Below, piece by piece: positions 10,822 through 21,500 of a DNA stretch of 64,000 nucleotides. The notes beneath the pieces are model-generated. The model saw nothing but the letters and a program-made list of their open reading frames with translations. It did not search any database and was not told where the DNA came from. Both the position numbers and the translations under genes were made by a program. Origin of the DNA: Gongronella butleri. Its lineage: Eukaryota > Mucoromycota > Mucoromycetes > Mucorales > Cunninghamellaceae. Location of the stretch: NCBI GenBank assembly GCA_025201375.1, contig JAIWZP010000032.1, forward strand, positions 310,001 through 374,000, read 5' to 3'. The stretch's first letter is position 1. Every line of letters starts with the position of its first letter.

Positions 10822-13726
10822 TTAGTCCAAGTCTTCATCCATGTCGACGTCTTCGTCGGATTGCGGCTCCTCGACCTCGTAATCAGATTCCATTTCATGA
10901 TTGCGCTTGATTTCAATTTCGCCTTTTGTATTGACGTCGATGTGTGCAACCTCGCCGGGGCGGACGCCGCCGTCGATGATCAGGCGCGCAAGTGGATTGA
11001 GGATTTGCTGCTGGATGAGACGATTGAGGGGACGTGCGCCAAAGATTGGCTCGTAGCCGCGTTCGCCAAGCCAAATTTTGGCCGGATTGGACACATCGAG
11101 GTGGATCTTGCGGTCCACCAAGCGCTTCTCGACTTCCTGGAGGCGGACGCCGACAATATCCGTGATGTTGGCTTGCGACAGACGGTTGAAAATGACCAAT
11201 TCATCGATGCGATTGGTGAATTCAGGGCTAAAATGCGTGCGAACAACTTGAAGAATCTGTTCCTTGAGCACGACCGAGTCGGTGGCTTGATTCGGATGCT
11301 CGGCCAGGAGGTGAGCACCAAGATTCGAGGTCATGACAAGCACCACATTGCGAAAGTTGATTTCGTTGCCCTTTGAGTCGTGTACAAAGCCCTCGTCAAG
11401 AACTTGCAAGAGAACATTGGCAACGTCGCGGTGTGCCTTTTCAATTTCGTCCAACAGGACCACGGCATAAGGCTTGCGACGAATTTGATCGAATAGGCTT
11501 GGGGAATCGTATCCAACATAGCCTGGAGGGCTGCCGATGAGCTTGGAAACGCTGTGTTTCTCCATCAGCTCGCTCATGTCGATTCGGATCAAGGCGCGCT
11601 CATCATTGAAGAGGAATTCGGCGAGAGTCTTGCACAAAAGCGTCTTGCCAGTGCCCGTCGGACCTAAGAAAAGAACAAAAATGAGCCATTGTGTCCCATT
11701 TTTTCACTTTTTTTTTTCACTTACCCAAAAACATGAAGCTTGCCAATGGCTTGTTGGGGTTCTGCAGTCCCGCTTTTGAGAGGCGGATGGCGTCGCACAC
11801 GGCCTTGATGGCTTGATCCTGGCCAACAACCGTCTTTCGAATAACGCTCTCCATGTGCAGCAGCTTTTCGCGCTCGCTGCGTGCCAAATTCTGGACGGGG
11901 ATGCCTGTCCATCGCGACACGACTTCCATGATCTGCTCGGGACGGACAACCTCGCTGAGCATCTGCGTGGAGGCCGATTGCGGCGCGTTCATTTGTTCGG
12001 CAAGGTCGCGGTCCTTTTCTTCCATGAGCTTCTTGATTTTTTCCTCCGTGTTGGGGATGGCGTAGTATTCAATGTCTGCGGCCGTCGCTGTGTCGTACTG
12101 GTTGCGTGCCTCGATGGCCTTGCGTTTCAATTGGTCCAATTTTTGCTTGAGATCGCGGATTTCGTCCAGGCGGCCCTTGACTTGGTCGTACTTGGCGCGC
12201 AACGGACGCAGCTGTTCTTGCAGACCGGCCATTTCTTCTTGCACGCGCTTCAGACGCTCCTTGGATTCGGGGTTGTTTTTCTCTTTGCCAAGTGCCGTGG
12301 CCTCAATCTCCAATTGGAAGTGTTTGCGCTCCAAAACGTCGATTTCCTCGGGCTTCGAGTCCAGCTGCACTCGCGTGCTCGCCGCAGCCTCGTCAATTGC
12401 GTCAATAGCTTTGTCGGGTGCAAATCTTCCCGTGACGTAGCGGTCCGTCAGCTGCGCGGCGGCAACGAGCGCGGAATCCATGATTTTCACGCCATGATAT
12501 GTCTCGTAGCGCTCCTTGAGGCCGCGCAAGATCGACACGGTCGCTGACACGGATGGCTCACCCACGTTCACCTTTTGGAAACGGCGCTCAAACGCGGGAT
12601 CCTTTTCGATCTCGCGATATTCCGTAAACGTCGTCGCACCAATACATCGCAGCTCGCCGCGCGCCAACATGGGCTTGAGCAGATTTGCCGCATCCATGGC
12701 TATCGACAAAAAAAAAAAGATGAATAAACGCGTTTTTTTCTCCTTTTTTTCCCGTTTTTTCCATTTTTCCCGTTTTTGCAAGACTTACATCCTTCGCCCT
12801 TGCCTGCACCGAGCACGGTGTGGATCTCGTCGATAAAGAGAATGATGCCTTCTTCAGATTCCTTGACTTCATTGAGGACTGCCTTTAGGCGCTCTTCGAA
12901 TTCGCCTCTGTACTTGGCACCTGCGATGAGTGCGCCCATGTCGAGGGAAAACAGCTTGCATTGGAGGGTCTGGGGCACGTCACGCTCCACAATGCGGCGT
13001 GCAAGGCCTTCTACAATGGCAGTCTTGCCGACACTAAAGAAAAAAAAATGTGTAAGTCTTGAAATTGTGTAAATTTTGCATTTAAACCGTCTTTTACCCT
13101 GCGAAGCCCACTAGCACGGGATTATTTTTTTGACGTCTACTTAAGACGCGGATGACGCGGCGGATCTCGTCGTCGCGGCCAATGACAGGATCGAGTTTTC
13201 CCATTGAAGCCATGTTTGTCAAATCGATGGCATACTTGCTGAGAGCCTCATAATTGGCCTCGGCATTCTTGCTGTCGACGCGCTTGTTGCCACGGACTTG
13301 GGCGACGGCATTGGTGAGCGCCTTTGGCTTGACACCGGCTTTTTCAAGGACTTGGATTGAGGAATTGTCGTCCAACAAGGCAAGAATCAGATGGTCGACC
13401 GACACAAACGAATCCTTTTGGTCCTTCATGTGCTTTTCAGCATTCTGCAGTAGGCGCGCGGTCTGCGCGCTAATGCTGATTTGCGTAGGAGGCGGATCTT
13501 GCGCTGGCAGATGCACGACTTGCTTTTTGAAACCACGTTCCACCTCGATAGGCTCAACGCCGGCCTTTTCCAAAATCGATTTGAATAAGGACGACCCGTC
13601 CGTCTCGTCAAACAGAGCGCACGCGACGTGACAGGGCGCGATCTGCGAGTGACCATACGAACTGGCAATGGATTGGGCTTGACCAAGCGTCTTTTCCACC
13701 TTTTCCGTAAAATTCATACCACTCAT
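10822..13726 (-). CDS. HSP104: Hsp104/ClpB-type AAA+ disaggregase
   Basis: Hexameric ATPase that threads aggregated proteins for refolding with Hsp70/Hsp40; cytosolic/nuclear. Four exons (13726-13098, 13033-12789, 12699-11725, 11663-10822) give 896 residues, close to yeast Hsp104 (908). Visible in order: Clp N domain; NBD1 Walker A GFAGVGKT at about 208, split by intron 1; Walker B LFIDEIH; a long coiled-coil M domain (about 400-530); NBD2 Walker A GPTGTGKT at about 616; Walker [10 protein letters not shown]; sensor-1 TSNLG; and an acidic tail ending DMDEDLD, as in fungal Hsp104, which binds TPR co-chaperones. There is no mitochondrial presequence. The ATG follows directly on an A-rich leader. 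The 3' end was copied twice to the left (604-1115 and 5754-6297). A heat-shock-element-like site lies about 150 bp upstream. Confidence 0.97.
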
Positions 13727-14037
13727 ATTTGCAAAAGTTGTAGGATAAAAGAGATACAGAGAAGAAAAGAAAAGAAAAGGGCACGTCCCAAGTTTGACAG
13801 GGCTTTTTTATATTTTTTTCATGCAAAAAGGCGGAGTTGATTCGACATGGCTCTAGAGTTTTTTGGCAATGTCCAGAAATTTCGTCACTGGTCAGCCAAT
13901 AGGATGCCAGATTTCTGTCGGTGTTTCTCGCTGCTGCTGCTACTGCTTTTGAGGCGCGTTCGTAAAAAATCGCCTGATTTTCTATTGACACGACTGGAAG
14001 AAAATCAGTGACACCGAAGAAAAAAAAAAAAAAGAGC
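13727..14037. promoter_or_regulatory. HSP104 upstream region with heat-shock-element-like site
   Basis: The region between HSP104 and the next gene contains aGAAatTTCg at 13875-13884, a perfect inverted nGAAnnTTCn pair, a CCAAT word near 13897, and a weaker AGATTTCT pair near 13911. HSF-driven HSP104 transcription is known in fungi; its use here is inferred. The 3' part of the upstream gene could extend into this stretch if its last intron is spliced. Confidence 0.45.
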
Positions 14038-15304
14038 TTACGTTTTCGTCTCTTCTTGTTTGACTTGCAACGTGAAACCGGATTGAATGATGGCCAGCCG
14101 CTCTCGCTCGTCGTTGGCCAGCGATGTCAATGTTTGCTGAACTTTGCGTGTCAACGTGATTTGTGTGGCCAGTGTTGTCGATTTCGACCGAGCAGCGGTG
14201 CCCACAGTGATCAGCGCGCCTCCAATTGCTGCCACAGCACCACTGGAAAGTGCCCAATTGCTGCCCATGGCAAGGCCACCCACCATCGACAGGCTGCCAA
14301 GCGCGCCAATCCCCCTAAAAACAAAAGGTGAGCCTTTGTGCATTTTCCAGCTTTTGCTGACAGACATACCAACCGGTTGCCTCCAGCTTTTTCTGGCGAC
14401 GAGGGTCCAATCTAGACGATAAATGCGAATTTTGATGAGCATTTACCATTTTCTGATTGTTTTAAGTGTGTCTCACCGTTCAAGATCGTGCACCAGGGCC
14501 TTGATGCGGTCGACATCATGCTGCACCATGGCAGGGACAGGATCACCCAATTGCACGTGCTCCTTGATCCAAACATCTACGCTTTGTGTGACACTGTGCA
14601 CGTGAGAGAACAAAATCTCCAGCTGGTCGTGGAAACTGATGTCGCCGAGCGCGACATTGGCATTGTAGGTCGAATACAGCGAGAAGCTCAAGGCGCCCAG
14701 CGCCACCGTCGACTTGGTCGCCGTGGACATGCCTGTTGATGCATTTTCCGCCTCTTTGCTCTTTGTTTTCTGCTTTTTGGCCTTGGATTTGCCTTTTTCG
14801 TCCACTGTAATGTCGTCCTGATCGTCTTGGGACTCGGACTCCTCATCGTCGCGCTGCTGACGCCGGCGTCGGCGCGATTCGCGCCGCTGTTCGTATTTGT
14901 AGTCTTCAATTGCTCCCATTGCCGACTCAAACAGAGTCTGGCCCAAGGCAATGGCATGGCGCGAGTACAGAAACTCGGGCACATGGAAGCGCCAACGAGG
15001 CAATGTCCAGATGGATTCTGTGCTGCTCGTTTGCAGGGGCACTTGGTCCTAAGAGCGGGGAAAATGAAAAAAACGATGAACAAGCGTGTCCCCCCTTGCC
15101 ATTGGCTCGCCATCATGTACTTTTTCGTCCTTTGGCAGCTGCTCCATGATGCTGGGCGCAAAATCCAAGAGTGTTTGCACATGGGGCGTGAAAGCTCCGC
15201 TTGACCGGTCATAAAGCTCGACAGGGAAGCTGTAGTCCTCAAAGAAAAGCTAAAATCTCGTAAGTCAGCGTCTAAAACGAAGCTGAGAGTCTCACCGAAG
15301 CCAT
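14038..15304 (-). CDS. Unknown protein with hydrophobic C-terminal segment
   Basis: Five exons (15304-15296, 15249-15121, 15048-14477, 14411-14370, 14314-14038) keep frame for 342 residues. I do not recognise the family. Seen in order: an N-terminal region with FFEDYSFPVELYD and a basic segment WTLPRWRFHVPEF; a highly charged middle (RRESRRRRRQQRDDEE, then a Lys-rich stretch); a mildly hydrophobic segment VALGALSFSLYSTYNA; an amphipathic region; and a Gly/Ala-rich segment GIGALGSLSMVGGLAMG that could enter a membrane. The stop TAA is part of a perfect donor (acGTAAGC) with an acceptor at cttccag near 13991, so an alternative spliced C-terminus is possible. Function unknown; membrane association is inferred. 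Confidence 0.65.
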
Positions 15305-15683
15305 GATCGCAAAGCAAGGAACAGAATGAGAACCGGGAAAAGACAAGAAGTAAAGGGTTAAAAAAAAAAAAATGAAAAAAGCAAAAAGATGAAACGTGGC
15401 GCCAATCAATCGCCGCTTTTGCTCGACCTGAATCTGCATGACGACGGTCAAATACCCTGCGAGCCAGTCTGACTTTGAAAAGCCGACCCTGGCGCAGCCC
15501 TGGTTCTTGGTGCATGCAAAACAGCCTATGTTCGCCCTTTTTTTATTCTTGTACTCTGATAATTCACCTTATTCGTCTGGACACATGGCTTGCTCAGACA
15601 CTACTGAAGCGGTACTATAGCACCCAGAAAAAAAAGTAGATAGAAAGTGGTTCTTTTTCGTTTTATTGTATAATGCTCGCCTT

Positions 15684-15749
<66 letters not shown>

Positions 15750-15985
15750 GACGCTGATTCTGTGCTCCTATGCCTCTCCAACTTAGTGAGAGTGTTTCCG
15801 CAATCTTGAAGCGTATCTTGTTTTGTTTCAGGAGTCAATTTGTCAGCCAGCGCCCGAGATAATGCAAAAGGCGCCATTTTCATTCGTTTGGATGGGATTT
15901 TACTCAACGATGGTGTTTTAGCCTGTCCATTTTTAAGCTCAACGTGCTGAATCTGTCGCGCGCTGTCACTTTAATGCTTGAATCA
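15305..15985. other. Gene-free stretch with a 62-T run
   Basis: Upstream region of the unknown gene. It contains an uninterrupted run of 62 T at 15686-15747, far longer than the intronic T tracts nearby. Nothing coding is recognised on either strand. Confidence 0.6.
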
Positions 15986-16140
15986 GCGCGCTACACTGCA
16001 CAAAAAAGTGCACATTTACCTTTTGAAAATGACAAATCGTGTTTTTCGGACATTGTCGGCTTGCCGTTCTTCCAGAAAAATATTTACAGCCTATCACCGA
16101 TGAAAGACGGCTCGACGTAATGCAGGAAGATGAACTAGCC
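15985..16140. repeat. Dispersed repeat R2, truncated copy
   Basis: It matches only the left half of R2: acatttaccttttgaaaa, cgtgtttttcgg, the tccagaaaaatatttacagc core and a diverged form of the cgtaa..gaact part. The right half with the cattcagcgc word is missing. Confidence 0.6.
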
Positions 16141-16369
16141 TGTGTACAGGATGTGTGCCTGCCCTTTTTTTTTTACAGTAACACGCAAACTCCAAAATAT
16201 TAATTGGCAGAGGTATTTAATCTTTGATGACCTTTGCATCTTCCGTGAAAATTGACCGCAAAATGAGCCTCTGCCGTTGGAGCTCAAAGGACTCGCGCTG
16301 TAGCAGCAACCACTGCGTGCACCGACGCGTGCTCGTAACTTTGCACGAAAAAAGCATGTATTTGTCACC

Positions 16370-17280
16370 TTGACGCCCCACTTAGTGGCCGGAACGACCC
16401 CCAATTTTTACGACTGTTCTGAAAAGATAATGGTCAAAAGGCCTAGATGTCAAAGTTTCAAGGGGCTGCAGTCGCTTGATGGCGTGCCATGTGGATTTGG
16501 AAAATCGTGCTTTTTCACGGATTTTCCAAGGGGTGCAGTCGACCATTTTTGAGCAGTGATTTTTAGGTCCTCAGATCACCACGCCATTCAGCCACATGGT
16601 GAATCGTGCCTGTTTGGCAACAGAAATGCAATAAAAACTCGGGGTTTATCGCCTGGGTTTGGAGGAAAAATCGAAAAACAACACTTTGACATTGGTGTTT
16701 CGCCTATAGGCCATCTCGACAAAGTCGCGGTGCAACGCGATTGAATGCGCATCATCGGAAAGAGCGCACTCTGGCGCCTTTGTAGATATCCGTGATCTAT
16801 GAAAAAATGCGCTTTGGCGACTCTGACATGTCCGCAAAGGCGAGCCGCGCGTTGGTCCGAATTTGTGTGCGCGATTTTTCACGCTACAGTCGTCGTACCA
16901 ACTCGCTGCGCACAGCGTATTCATGCGCCCGGAGCGTGTCATGCCGATGATTGCTTTGACACGGCTCTGCAGCGCGTTTTACCGGCGCTAGTTGCCTTTT
17001 AAAGTTTCGTTAAAATTGCCCATTGCTCGACAATGACCAGATAGATCACCGCGTTTTTTGCCATTTCTCGCGGTTTCCATGCACCGCGTCTCTTTTTTGT
17101 GAATTTGGCTCGATTCTGGGAACCCTGATTTCCGATTTTCGATTTGGACACCTGCCAGTCCACGGATTTTACAGCGCAAACTCGGTGTCCAGAAACCGCA
17201 TAACAGTGGCGCCATGAGGCGTTGGCCCCCTCTTTCCAAGCAAATTTGCAATAAAAATCAGGGGTCCATCAGGCAAATTT
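16370..17280. repeat. Dispersed repeat R1
   Basis: It shares ordered landmarks with the R1 members inside the duplications (about 1290-1950 and 6380-7050) and at 41.1 kb: attttccaagggg, ttaggtcctc..atcaccacgcc, aatgcaataaaaa, catcatcggaaagagcg, gtgatctatgaaaaa, cgttaaaatt..ttgctcgacaatgacc, and ccatttctcg. The copies are diverged with many indels. No open frame is shared among them, so it is probably a non-coding or ancient element. Confidence 0.6.
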
Positions 17281-18563
17281 ATGAACAAATGGCCATTTGC
17301 AAGGTTTTCGCGAAACTGGCGGCACAGCTTCCATTTTCTTCTTTAGCGCCGCATGCTAAACCAACATTTAGCGCGTTTGCGACTTGCGCGTCTTTGGCTA
17401 GCTCGGTGAGGCGGCGCTTTTCAAGGTGCTTTGCCGTGTTTGACGCGTTTGAAATCTTTGAAAACATTATGTATTGTATCATAAGCCAGCAAATTCTCGC
17501 ATCGGGCCCCCCTCAACGCGACCATCAAAAGATGAACGAATGCGTCGGATTTGAGCCACGAAAGACATATAAGAAGCTCCATTTGCCTGGCCAATGGGCG
17601 AAAATGGTGAAATAGGTGCCTATGCCAAGCATTTGGCATTGAAAGTGCGCTTTGCATGACAAATTTAAATGGGTGGGCGATTCCAATGGGGGCTGGGCGG
17701 AAGCATGATGCTGTTGCTGCCAAGCATTTGGGGCTGCATTTTTCATAAAGAGATGTCTTTGTTCGTGGAAGAAGCAGATCGGCCACTACTTGTCGACCAT
17801 GGTTGTCACCTCCCTGATTTTCTAAAAATAGTTTGGCTTGACAGGACGAGCGTAATTCATGCAGTCTAGACCTCTGGGCGGGATGCCAAAATGGAGCCAC
17901 GAGATGAGATTTTCATGAGGGGGGCAAGCAAAAAGACTATTTTTCTTTTTCCATGGTTCTCGCATGCGCGGTCGACTGGCACATGAGGGCCGCGGTGTTG
18001 CCCCTGAGAAGAAAAAAAATGGGGGGAGCAAAAGGGATGAGCCGATGGCATCATTGCTAGGCGCATCGCCGCCTCCTATTTTTTTAGTTTTTTTTTTTTT
18101 TGCGCCCTCGTGGTGGGGGTGGCAAGTTGGATGCATGATCTCTTTACTCCTTGCATGGGTGGGAAGCCATAGGGTCAGTGCATTGTTTTTTTGTTTACAA
18201 AGGAGGTCGGCCATGCATGATGCATGGCAACAGACTGCAATGTCGTACTGCAGCAGCAGCTGTCCCATTAAGGATAGTCAAAAAAAAAAGGGGGGGAGCG
18301 AGGAAACGACCAAGAAGTATGGATGTTGAGCGAAAAAAGGAGGCACATGCTGGTAAAAAAAAGTGAGTGAGAATATCGACGGGTGTGTGTGTGTGACACG
18401 TAATGATGATTACCACGCATCGTGATGCGCCCACGTCATCAATCCCCAATGGTACCAAAAAAAAAGAAGTCATTTTTTTTTATTAAAGACGACATTTGTA
18501 TGTACAAAAAAAGATGGAGGGGGGGATATGCGGTTGAGAAAAAGGGATTGTTTGCCCTTTTCT
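17281..18563. other. Gene-free stretch
   Basis: Mixed-composition sequence with short homopolymers and a (GT)n run near 18385. Open frames here lack family features, good starts or splice support. It lies just beyond the stop of the large synthetase-like gene and includes its probable 3' UTR. Confidence 0.5.
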
Positions 18564-21500
18564 CTAGTAGAAATCTATGAATGCGCGCAGCGAACGGACC
18601 GAGAAGCGCTTGGAATGAGCCTGTTTGCGTCTGTGTTCGGCCGAGATGTCTGCGGATGGCCAGCCTTGCCAGAGAGAGCGAGGCTCTGTGACCTCGCCCG
18701 AGAGGATGAGGGTGTGTTCCATGAGAGTGGAATCGGAGCCCATTTTCGCGCCGCTGAGCAATCGTGAGCCTGAGCGGAGGACGGAGCCAGCACCGACGCG
18801 CAACGGGTTGATGGAGAATTGGCCGCGCGAGTTGAGATGGCAGACGAGTGAGGCTTCATCGACGGCGACGTCGTCCTCGAGGGTGACGAGGTCGGCCTCG
18901 GTCATCATGGGATCGCCACCGTTGGGGTACAAGCACACGCGCTTGCCAATTTTGCAGCCAAGGCTGCGGAAGAACAGCGTGAGCCATGCAGAGCCATTAA
19001 GCAGGTTGAGAACGTCGTGGCGCATGGATTGCTGGATAGTGATGTGGAATTGCCAGCGCTGGCAGTACGACGACTCGTCCCAATTGTAGGAACCTTGCTT
19101 GCGACGGCCAAAGAGCGCCCATTTCATGCCAACTTCAAAGGCGAGAGCCAAAAACGCGAGAGCCGTGACGGTGCCAATAATGATGCACAGAATAACCAAA
19201 AACGTGACGCCTTCGCGGGAACCTTCAAACAAGGCGTATTCCTGGGCTTCGGTCATGTGGCGATTGAGGTGAATGGTGTCGTAAACCGCGGCGACCTGGA
19301 CGGCGGCCGTGACGGGCAGCGACCAGAAAGCCGAGCCAAAGACTTGCATGAGAAAATTGTACGGCACGAGCAAAAGCAACGGCGCGACAAAGTAATTGGC
19401 TTTGCGCTGATAGAATGCGCGTCCAAAGGGCGTGATGGTGTCGTTGACGCCCTTGAGCATGCAGTACTTCTCGTCAATGGCATCTTGCTCGTCGCCATCA
19501 CTGAATTTGACGGCATTGCCACCCTTGGAGCCGACGTACGTGGCACCGGCAGGGATCTTGAAGTGTTTCTTGAGCAGACCGCCCGAGCCAAGCACGGCCT
19601 TGCGGCCAATCTCGGAGCCAGGGAGCAGGACACAGCGATCAGCGACCATGGCACCATCGCCAATGACAATGGGAGCCGATTCCACGGCGTCGGAGCAGAC
19701 AACGTGCGAGCGCGAACCAAAGACAACGTCATCGCCAATGTTGAGCAAGTCGTACTCGACAATGCGCAAGCCGCTGCCAGGCCAGTACACGCGCTTACCA
19801 ATGTTGGCGCCAAGAGCGCGGTAAATCATGGACACGAGTTCATAATGGGTGCCAATGCGCTTGGTCACGCCATGGAAATCACCACCAGGCAACAGACGCT
19901 CCATGAGCCAATAACGAAGCAAGGAGAATTGATCGCGCTTGCGTGGACCGGCCTGGAACTTGCCAATGAAAAGGCGCTTGAAGATGATGACCACGAACAG
20001 ATAGACAAAAGGCACGATATTGTCACGCACAATGACGGCCAAAATGTGGTACGCGACACGCTCGGGCTCGGCAAAGTAAAAGATGACCTCGGTGAATTGG
20101 TTGGCGGTACGTTTCTCGAAGAACACCTCGTCCGTCAGCAACAAAATGACGGCAAACCAAGGCAAATACGAGATGAAGTTGATGATGACAATCAACGGCC
20201 AGCCAACGAGGAATTGAAGCGCCATGTGCGGCATGGGGAAATTGGTGCGGCAAAGATCAGCAAACGCCATGCCCTCGGGCGTGTTGACGTGCGCAGACCC
20301 ACCAGTCTTCATGTCGCGCGCGTGCGACGATGTCAATGGGCCAAGCACCGTGCCAGAGCGCAATTGCGAGCCAGCGGGCACAATGGACTATTTGATAGGA
20401 ATAGTAAGTATTTTCGGTTTTTTTTTTCAAATAATGATTTTTACCTTGAGACCAACAACGCAATTGTCGCCAATGGTGACCTCCATGAGGTTCATGTGGC
20501 CCTTTGAGAGAGAAAACGGGCGGATGGAGCAATTGTCAAAGGAGCAGCCGTCGCCAATGGTGACGAGATCGAATTCATCAATGGTGGCGTGAATGTCGAT
20601 CCAGCAATTGCGGCCGACCTTGGCGCCCATCATGCGCAGGTACCAGGCGTACCAGGTGGGGTTTGCCTTGAAGATACCGCGGCCGGCAATGCGCGTAACC
20701 TGGCGCACGAACCACCAGCGCAAGTAATATTGGCCCCACAGAGGGTAGCGGCCTGCACGGTAGCGGCCAATGACGATCCATTTGATGGCAATGGCAAAGA
20801 ACGGGAAGAAGAACGCGGTGGAAATCTTGGCAATGAACAATGCGCACACGAGCTGGACGAGACGCACAAAATGGTTGGTGTGGTCGCCCCAATGGGCAGC
20901 AATGATGACGAGCATGTTGGCAAACAGGAACCAATTGGCGGTGATGCGTGCAGGGCGCAAAAAGACAACACCGAGCGATTGCACAAACATGGGGAAGAAG
21001 CCAAAGGGATTCTTGGCGCCACTGGGGGCGCGCTTGGCCATGCGTTCCTTGTATTCCTTGCTGTTGAGGTCTTGTTCGGATTCATCTTCTTGCTGATTGT
21101 TGTCATTGAAGGCGCTGAAGCCGTGCGTCAGGAGCGGATGGTCCTTTGGCATCTTTGGTGTGCACACCTTGGCCAGGCCGAGCGGCGTGCGCTTGTCTTC
21201 GTCAAACACACACGACACGGGCAAGACGACGCCCAATTTCGAGCGGATTTGTGAGATCAAAAAGCCGCTCTTGAGCGAATTGCCACCGTGTTCGAAAAAG
21301 TCGCCATTGAGTGGGTAGCGCGGGGCCTTGCCATCGACGGCCTTGATGCCGAGCACAAAGGCGAAAATGTCGCGGAGAGCCAATGCCACGGGGTCAGTGG
21401 TGGCCTCGTCGTCCTCTTCTTCGCGATCGGCAATCATTTGGAGGTTCTCTTGGTCAACGGAGCCATCGGGATTCTGGACAATCTCATCGACAACAACAAT

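Noticed and set aside
11813..12547. 244-codon plus-strand open frame
   Set aside because: Antisense to HSP104 exon 3, which encodes the conserved NBD1/M-domain region.
19017..20507. 496-codon plus-strand open frame
   Set aside because: It lies entirely antisense to the last exon of the synthetase-like gene, whose frame has clear domains; it is a codon-bias shadow.
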